From: Paraeggerthella sp964369725
GTDB lineage: Bacteria > Actinomycetota > Coriobacteriia > Coriobacteriales > Eggerthellaceae
DNA: 10,808 nt
Assembly: GCA_964369725.1 (NCBI GenBank)
Contig: CAYJGC010000054.1
Location: forward strand, 1 to 10,808
Reading direction: 5' to 3'
Within the stretch, counting starts at the first letter, position 1. Every line of letters starts with the position of its first letter. Below the pieces are notes generated by a model. That model made no database searches. It had not been told where the DNA came from and saw only the letters and a list, made by a program, of their open reading frames with translations. This document shows, one piece after another, positions 7,226 through 10,808 of the stretch. The position numbers were made by a program, and so were the translations under genes.

Positions 7226-8026
7226 TTAACAAAACTCTTTATTAATGGCCTTCACCATGCCACTCACGACAGCATCCCTTAAAATTACCCCTTTTTCACA
7301 AGAAGAGAGTGCCGGCGAAGAAAGGCATCCCGAATCGGGAGTATACGAGGCACGAATAGGCAATGTGTCATATTTAGGCATCTCGGCAGGCAAGCCTTGA
7401 TAGAGAGGATTGTTAACTTTCTCCATATCAACTAAATCGGGATAAAACAAAAGCATGAGCGAGGTTTCCATTACTCCTGCGTGCTCAAGATCCCAACCGG
7501 TAAATCCTTCTGGATAAAGCGACTCAATTGTTTTCTCGTCAACAAAATCCCAGTAGGACAAAAGCTGGATTCTAACGTCTTTAATTCCATTTTCGTTCGC
7601 TTTTTCCAATGCTAAATTTGCACCTTCAAAAATAAATTGATAGTTTTCATAGTGTCCATTCATTAAAACTATCTTCTTTACGCCATCTTCAATTAAGCTG
7701 AAAACAATATCCTTACTTAAAGAAATAAGCGTAGCGCCTGATAAAGACGTTGTACCTGAAAGATGAAATCCTCCGCCAGATCGTTGCTGAGAGCGATATC
7801 CATAGTTAATGGGAGCTGCAACGATAGGATTGAAGATTCCCTCTTTAGCGAGAGCCTCCGCGGTTTGGCCGGCCATAGCTTTTGTTAAAGCAGCATCTAC
7901 ACACATTGCCATATGAGACCCATGCTGCTCTAAAGCTCCAACAGGAATAAAAATGAGCGGATTATTCTCAATCTTTTCTCGATAGGTAAACGCATCGATT
8001 TCTTCCATATAAACACTTTGTTTCAT
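7226..8026 (-). CDS. crnA: Creatininase (creatinine amidohydrolase)
   Basis: The enzyme reversibly hydrolyses creatinine to creatine in the cytosol using two metal ions. It has 266 residues, the usual length. Metal ligands fit the Pseudomonas enzyme: Glu33, His35 and Asp44 in GALEQHGSHMAMCVD, then His125 and Glu127 in MNGHYEN. Catalytic and substrate-loop residues also fit: Trp159 in LSYWDFV, Trp178 and His182 in GWDLEHAGVMETSLML. NYGYRSQQRSGGG and YPDLVD are likewise close to classical creatininase as I recall it, so this is nearer the true enzyme than family members such as MftE or ArfB. One loop differs: FHLSGTTSL where the Pseudomonas protein has NHFPGTTSL. ATG 8026 is chosen for the Shine-Dalgarno at 8032-8036; upstream codons to 8077 run through a terminator hairpin. 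No creatinase or creatinine deaminase is nearby. Confidence 0.88.
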   Translation of the reverse strand: MKQSVYMEEIDAFTYREKIENNPLIFIPVGALEQHGSHMAMCVDAALTKAMAGQTAEALAKEGIFNPIVAAPINYGYRSQQRSGGGFHLSGTTSLSGATLISLSKDIVFSLIEDGVKKIVLMNGHYENYQFIFEGANLALEKANENGIKDVRIQLLSYWDFVDEKTIESLYPEGFTGWDLEHAGVMETSLMLLFYPDLVDMEKVNNPLYQGLPAEMPKYDTLPIRASYTPDSGCLSSPALSSCEKGVILRDAVVSGMVKAINKEFC

Positions 8027-8031
8027 TTTTT

Positions 8032-8036
8032 CTCCC
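8032..8036 (-). promoter_or_regulatory. Shine-Dalgarno that decides the creatininase start
   Basis: GGGAG precedes ATG 8026 by 5 nt. The longer open frame to 8077 would translate through the hairpin at 8056-8079 and adds residues unlike the family. Confidence 0.75.
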
Positions 8037-8055
8037 AACATATATTCTTTAAAAC

Positions 8056-8079
8056 GCATGCGCCTCGAAAGGCGCATGC
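8056..8079 (-). terminator. Intercistronic hairpin with short U tail between DMT and creatininase genes
   Basis: A perfect 10-bp stem (GCATGCGCCT with AGGCGCATGC) carries a four-base loop, read TTCG on the minus strand, followed by GTTTTAAAG. It begins 9 nt beyond the DMT stop codon and ends about 30 nt before the creatininase start. The four-T tail is short, so partial termination or mRNA 3'-end stabilisation is as likely as a full stop. Confidence 0.65.
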
Positions 8080-8088
8080 TTAACGCTT

Positions 8089-9162
8089 CTATAGTCGTTC
8101 TTTTGCAGTTTCTTTTTCAATATTTGTCGAAAGAAGTTCAGCAACCTCTTCTTCTTGCTCAATTTTTTCCCCTAGCTTACTCGCAGATGAAGTCGAGAAG
8201 AATATCTGACAAACCCCACCAAGAACAATTAGGACACCGCCTATCAACTGGAAGCCCGTCATAGCTTCACCGAACATAACAAATCCAAGTATCGATGCCA
8301 TAATCGTTTCTTGATAGGAAATCGAAGCCAATTCTCCAGCTTTAAGTCTCTTTGAAGCATGAGTTAATAGATAGAATGCACCAAACCCAGTAATGAGAGC
8401 TGCGGCGATAAGAACAGCCCACGATGAACCCGACATGGTAAACATATTCCAGGTTTCTGTAATCACTTGCCCGCTTGCATCATATTGGGTAACACCATTG
8501 ATTTTCACGGGATACGACAAAGGCTGCAAGAAGAAATGATGCCAAATTAGTAAGACAATAATAGCCAACGAGGCAAACAGGAAATTCCACCAGGAACGGA
8601 CGTTTGAATCGCAATCTTGACGATAACGCGAGAAGAACAAATACAGACCGTAAGCAATACCAGAAGCAAATGCAATTGCATTTCCGAATGCGTATTTAGG
8701 GTCAAGATCAAGAGTTAAGCCTGTTGGTGTAATAATGCCCACAATAAAGAGCATGCCAACCACTACAGCAAGTATGCACATCACGCTTTTTGCATTTAGA
8801 CTCTCTTTAAGAAATACGGCAGCTAGAATTGTTGAATAAATTGGTCCCGTGTAAATAAGGAACGAAGCATTGGCGAGTGTAGTGTATTGTGTAGAAAGAC
8901 AATACAACCCTGACAATAGTCCTAGAAAAATACCTGAAAGCAACATCGAGCCAGAAAATTTTGTTTTCTTTAGCTTAGGAAATCCACCAATAAAAAGAAA
9001 AATAATTGATAAGGCAATTAATCCTATGAAATTGCGCCAAAAAGAAACAAAATCGCCTGGCGCGTCAATAAAGCGTGTAAAGGCTCCAATTCCACCCATC
9101 AAAGAAGATGATGCAAACATCATTGCAAAACCTATAAGTTTGTATTTTGCTTGTTGATTCAT
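8089..9162 (-). CDS. EamA/DMT-superfamily permease
   Basis: This is an inner-membrane drug/metabolite transporter of 357 residues with two EamA halves and about ten membrane helices. The first half carries the family-typical FTRFIDAPGDFVSFWRNFIG (28-47) and TQYTTLANASFLIYTGPIYS. The second has LLTHASKRLKAGELASISYQ and LGFVMFGEAMTGFQLIGGVL. A polar insert of roughly 30 residues (around KINGVTQYDASGQ) lies in the external part of the second half, and an acidic tail (EKIEQEEEVAELL) closes the protein, presumably in the cytoplasm. ATG 9162 is set by GGAGG 5 nt upstream; an in-frame ATG at 9195 has no such site. It leads the minus-strand cluster with creatininase and the MHS symporter. EamA proteins are often exporters, so it may handle a product or analogue rather than import; this is not decided by sequence. 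Confidence 0.88.
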   Translation of the reverse strand: MNQQAKYKLIGFAMMFASSSLMGGIGAFTRFIDAPGDFVSFWRNFIGLIALSIIFLFIGGFPKLKKTKFSGSMLLSGIFLGLLSGLYCLSTQYTTLANASFLIYTGPIYSTILAAVFLKESLNAKSVMCILAVVVGMLFIVGIITPTGLTLDLDPKYAFGNAIAFASGIAYGLYLFFSRYRQDCDSNVRSWWNFLFASLAIIVLLIWHHFFLQPLSYPVKINGVTQYDASGQVITETWNMFTMSGSSWAVLIAAALITGFGAFYLLTHASKRLKAGELASISYQETIMASILGFVMFGEAMTGFQLIGGVLIVLGGVCQIFFSTSSASKLGEKIEQEEEVAELLSTNIEKETAKERL

Positions 9163-9167
9163 ACATG

Positions 9168-9172
9168 CCTCC
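9168..9172 (-). promoter_or_regulatory. Shine-Dalgarno that decides the DMT start
   Basis: GGAGG lies 5 nt before ATG 9162. It excludes the upstream ATG at 9195. Confidence 0.75.
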
Positions 9173-9210
9173 GTAATACGAGTCGCCAGTAACACTAAAC
9201 ATAAATTATG

Positions 9211-9239
9211 GTTTTAGCGACGAACGTTTGTAGCAACAA
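9211..9239 (-). promoter_or_regulatory. Candidate promoter of the DMT-creatininase-MHS cluster with operator-like palindrome in its spacer
   Basis: On the minus strand TTGTTG (-35) and TAAAAC (-10) are separated by exactly 17 bp; each matches consensus at about four of six positions. Plus-strand bases 9217-9234, GCGACGAACGTTTGTAGC, form an 18-bp near-palindrome (seven of nine pairs) that occupies the spacer and touches the -35. This is the classic place for a TetR-family operator. The promoter would give a leader of roughly 40 nt. Both the promoter and the operator are inference. Confidence 0.38.
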
Positions 9240-9349
9240 AGTTATTTCGGTCTTTAAACCACTGCAACTTCCAACCCTCTGAAGCCTTCATTCAAGGAGC
9301 GCCTCCGCATAGGCAAACAAAGACTTCGGACGGCTGGAAGCAATTTTGA

Positions 9350-9439
9350 TTACACATTTGGGCTGTTGCATTTTTCTAAAGCACGTAAAAAAACCGGCGC
9401 CGCTTCGGCTAGTCCATCTAATCTTAAGCGATTTAGCAT
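9350..9439 (-). CDS. Possible 29-residue small ORF
   Basis: The frame reads MLNRLRLDGLAEAAPVFLRA then LEKCNSPNV and stop. GGGGG lies 5 nt before the ATG, preceded by a purine-rich (AGGAAG) repeat. The product would be one amphipathic helix. It ends about 110 bp before the candidate DMT promoter, so it is not a leader of that transcript as drawn. I recognise no family; it may be a small protein, a remnant of a lost gene, or chance. Confidence 0.22.
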   Translation of the reverse strand: MLNRLRLDGLAEAAPVFLRALEKCNSPNV

Positions 9440-9448
9440 ATTCGCCCC

Positions 9449-9469
9449 CTTCCTCTTCCTCTTCCTCTT
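9449..9469. repeat. Hexanucleotide microsatellite (CTTCCT)3.5
   Basis: Three and a half perfect copies of CTTCCT run without a break. On the minus strand it reads AGGAAG and abuts the GGGGG in front of the 29-codon ORF. A six-base unit would not shift a reading frame, but copy changes would alter spacing in a regulatory region. Confidence 0.8.
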
Positions 9470-9483
9470 GAGAAAAGCCTTGT

Positions 9484-9505
9484 GTTACCAAATCTACCTG
9501 GTAAC
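9484..9505. promoter_or_regulatory. Perfect inverted repeat GTTACC-N10-GGTAAC, candidate protein site
   Basis: Six-base arms are separated by 10 bp, so the half-sites are 16 bp apart centre to centre, about one and a half helical turns. The site lies in the divergent region upstream of tetR, far from both start codons. There is no U tail, so it is not a terminator. Confidence 0.3.
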
Positions 9506-9621
9506 TTTATATATCCATTCTCTATACAGAACTTCGTCTCTTCGAGGGTTATACGAGGCGAGGTGTTACGGCCTATTTGCACTAACAGTTAATCCTGTCC
9601 GTTTTTGGAAAATGAAATAGT

Positions 9622-9705
9622 AAAATGTAAACTCAACGAGAATATTATGCAAAAATGTAACGTGCATTTAGAGTTTTTATACAGTATGTTTAATTAAGGT
9701 TTACA
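9622..9705. repeat. TGTAA repeats upstream of tetR
   Basis: AAAATGTAA occurs at 9622-9630 and again 30 bp on at 9652-9660, close to three helical turns. TGTAAAC (9626-9632) is mirrored by GTTTACA (9699-9705), 66 bp of spacer apart. The second copy sits in an imperfect palindrome AAATG-N7-CATTT (9653-9669). These could be autoregulatory sites; the region is AT-rich, so chance is not excluded. Confidence 0.3.
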
Positions 9706-9731
9706 CATGGCTCAGAATTAAGGAGGTTTGA

Positions 9732-10328
9732 ATGTCTCTCAATCCGGCGCACACACAAGATATTTTCAACTCACCAGAATTGCGCACGAAAATGAAGATA
9801 CTTCATGCCGTTGACAAATCTCTTGATCGAATAACAATATCTGAAATCTGTGAAAATGCAGGAATATCGAGGCAGACTTTTTATCGTCACTTTCAAAGCA
9901 AGTATGATATTCCTTGGTGGCATTCGATATTTTGCCGTCAATTCTATCTGAATGAAATAGGTCGTACTGTGGATTGGAAGACGGGATACTATCACCATTT
10001 GAGACTTATTTCACAAGAGCGAGATTTCTACCGGAAATCTATCCAATACAGCATCAACACCCCCTTTGGGCATACAATAATGCCTGAAAACAGAAAGACG
10101 GTATTGCTTGACACGCTCGAAAACTATAAAAATATCAAGCCTAATGAAAATATGCTTTTCCTTGTAGAAATATTTTCAAAACTAGAATGCGAAGTTCTTA
10201 ACGATTGGTTTAGATCCGACCAACCAACGGATCTTGAACGCTGGTCTGACGATCTCGTAAGCTTGGTTCCTGACCGATTGTTTCGAGCCCTCAAAGTTGA
10301 TACCCCAGGCTCTATGCAAAGGAAGTGA
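9732..10328 (+). CDS. TetR/AcrR-family transcriptional regulator
   Basis: This DNA-binding repressor or activator has 198 residues. The N-terminal helix-turn-helix is clear: ITISEICENAGISRQTFYRH at residues 34-53, followed by FQSKYDI, the usual end of the TetR DNA-binding domain. The remainder is helical and rich in aromatic residues, as in TetR proteins with a small C-terminal sensor domain (DhaS-like), where the ligand cannot be predicted. AAGGAGG (9720-9726) precedes ATG by 5 nt, a very strong ribosome site. The gene stands divergently from the DMT-creatininase-MHS cluster, and genes so placed usually control the neighbour. No good terminator follows on its own strand before the tRNA region. 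Confidence 0.88.
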   Translation: MSLNPAHTQDIFNSPELRTKMKILHAVDKSLDRITISEICENAGISRQTFYRHFQSKYDIPWWHSIFCRQFYLNEIGRTVDWKTGYYHHLRLISQERDFYRKSIQYSINTPFGHTIMPENRKTVLLDTLENYKNIKPNENMLFLVEIFSKLECEVLNDWFRSDQPTDLERWSDDLVSLVPDRLFRALKVDTPGSMQRK

Positions 10329-10493
10329 TACAGCTATCCTACTTAAACAAATAACGAAGTATGTCTTCGAAAGTTAATCAAGGATGAATCTTAAACAAAA
10401 CCCAGTCACCGTGAGATACTTCATTGGAGATTATAGGGTTATAGGGCCCACAAGCCAATTTTAGGCGGAGCGACCCACCTCTCACCACTGTGC
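10329..10493. other. Short gene-free stretch after tetR
   Basis: It contains a small hairpin CGAAG-TATGT-CTTCG (10355-10369) without a T tail, an inverted pair GAAGTAT/ATACTTC (10356-10422), and a perfect tandem duplication TTATAGGG TTATAGGG (10431-10446). No ORF, RNA gene or convincing tetR terminator was seen. Confidence 0.45.
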
Positions 10494-10527
10494 AAAAAAA
10501 ACGAGGCCAGACATCTGTCTGACCTCG
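10494..10527 (-). terminator. Rho-independent terminator of tRNA-Thr
   Basis: CGAGG and CAGAC pair with CCTCG and GTCTG around an ATCT loop, with one mismatch, giving a 10-bp stem. On the minus strand an unbroken run of eight T residues follows. It begins 10 nt beyond the tRNA CCA end. Confidence 0.88.
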
Positions 10528-10537
10528 TACAACTTTC

Positions 10538-10612
10538 TGGAGCCAGTGACAGGATTCGAACCTGCAACAGGCAGTTTACAAAACTGCTACGCTACCATTG
10601 CGTCACACTGGC
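10538..10612 (-). tRNA. tRNA-Thr, anticodon TGT
   Basis: This 75-nt tRNA has a complete cloverleaf. The acceptor stem is GCCAGTG/CACTGGC, the D arm ACGC-AATGGTA-GCGT, the anticodon arm GCAGT-TTTGTAA-ACTGC with TGT at positions 34-36, and the T arm GCAGG-TTCGAAT-CCTGT. CCA is encoded. It reads ACA and probably other ACN codons by wobble. Confidence 0.96.
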
Positions 10613-10635
10613 ACTGCGAAAAAGCGTGCTTGCGT

Positions 10636-10664
10636 ATTGTACGACAACTTTGGCTTTTTTCCAA
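10636..10664 (-). promoter_or_regulatory. Promoter of tRNA-Thr
   Basis: Read on the minus strand, TTGGAA (-35) and TACAAT (-10) are separated by 17 bp, with the tRNA 5' end 23 bp after the -10. A run of A and T lies directly upstream of the -35, as an UP element would. Confidence 0.7.
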
Positions 10665-10666
10665 AC

Positions 10667-10682
10667 CTTTTTTTAAAAAAAG
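10667..10682. promoter_or_regulatory. Perfect A/T palindrome between two tRNA promoters, possible shared UP element
   Basis: CTTTTTTTAAAAAAAG is a 16-bp perfect palindrome. It lies 2 bp from the -35 of tRNA-Thr and 3 bp from the -35 of tRNA-Ala, the place where the RNA polymerase alpha subunit contacts AT-rich UP elements. Confidence 0.5.
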
Positions 10683-10685
10683 TTC

Positions 10686-10713
10686 TTGACCATTTTTCTG
10701 GTTGCGATATACT
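10686..10713 (+). promoter_or_regulatory. Promoter of tRNA-Ala
   Basis: TTGACC (-35) and TATACT (-10), each one base off consensus, are separated by 16 bp. The tRNA 5' end is 16 nt after the -10, so the primary transcript has a very short leader. Confidence 0.8.
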
Positions 10714-10728
10714 GAGTCACGCACTTTT

Positions 10729-10804
10729 GGGGCATTAGCTCAGCTGGGAGAGCGCATGGCTGGCAGCCATGAGGTCAGGGGTTCGATCCCCCTATGCTCC
10801 ACCA
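10729..10804 (+). tRNA. tRNA-Ala, anticodon GGC
   Basis: This 76-nt tRNA has a complete cloverleaf: acceptor GGGGCAT/ATGCTCC, D arm GCTC-AGCTGGGA-GAGC, anticodon arm CATGG-CTGGCAG-CCATG with GGC at 34-36, T arm AGGGG-TTCGATC-CCCCT. The G3-U70 wobble pair, the main alanine identity element, is present, and CCA is encoded. It reads GCC and GCU. Confidence 0.97.
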
Positions 10805-10808
10805 AAAT

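Larger units (their letters stand above)
9163..9731. other. Long divergent regulatory region between the DMT cluster and the TetR gene
   Basis: These 569 bp separate a TetR-type regulator from its probable target cluster. They hold a candidate DMT promoter with an embedded palindrome (9211-9239), a possible 29-codon ORF (9350-9439), a hexanucleotide repeat (9449-9469), a perfect inverted repeat (9484-9505), and TGTAA repeats upstream of tetR (9622-9705). The 84-codon plus frame at 9366-9617 and the 67-codon minus frame at 9288-9491 lack family resemblance and start signals. The length is generous for two promoters and leaves room for a decayed gene. Confidence 0.5.

Noticed and set aside
9288..9491. 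67-codon minus-strand frame with a run of seven Glu
   Set aside because: The Glu run is just the translated CTTCCT repeat, and the rest has no family resemblance or start signal.
10355..10369. CGAAG-TATGT-CTTCG hairpin after tetR as its terminator
   Set aside because: The stem is only five base pairs and no T-run follows on either strand.

Overview
The window reads as a compact bacterial chromosome segment of moderate to low GC. Most genes carry strong Shine-Dalgarno sequences and both tRNA genes encode their CCA end. The gene content (an elongation factor G-like GTPase of the second bacterial type, an Mrp-type Fe-S carrier, an MtaD-type deaminase, MHS and DMT transporters, a TetR regulator) would suit an anaerobic actinobacterium of the Coriobacteriia (Eggerthella/Slackia/Cryptobacterium relatives). 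That placement is inference from protein style only; no rRNA or other strong marker is present.

Left part (1-4317). An EF-G-like GTPase runs leftward and reaches the window edge within a codon of its likely stop. After a 348-bp gene-free region comes a 171-residue membrane protein on the plus strand, with a Lys/Ala repeat helix and a C-terminal PGPG hairpin. It converges on a minus-strand S-adenosylhomocysteine/methylthioadenosine-type deaminase, and the two share a perfect 16-bp bidirectional terminator.

Middle (4318-5776). The deaminase is divergent from an Mrp/NBP35-type P-loop ATPase that has both an N-terminal Cys cluster and the C-terminal CxxC. Mrp ends in its own hairpin. A 390-bp gene-free stretch follows, with two more hairpins; the right-hand one terminates the leftward operon beyond it.

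Right part (5777-10328). Three minus-strand genes lie in the order DMT permease, creatininase, MHS symporter. Facing them across 569 bp is a plus-strand TetR-family regulator. The creatininase closely resembles the classical Pseudomonas enzyme rather than the remote members of that family. I read the four genes as a regulated uptake and conversion cassette for creatinine/creatine or a close analogue; no creatinase is in view. A near-palindrome fills the spacer of the best promoter for the DMT gene and is a candidate operator. A hairpin with a U tail between the DMT and creatininase genes suggests partial termination within the cluster.

Right edge (10494-10808). Divergent tRNA-Thr(TGT) and tRNA-Ala(GGC) genes are driven by back-to-back promoters separated by a perfect T7A7 palindrome. 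I see no CRISPR array, insertion sequence or prophage gene.
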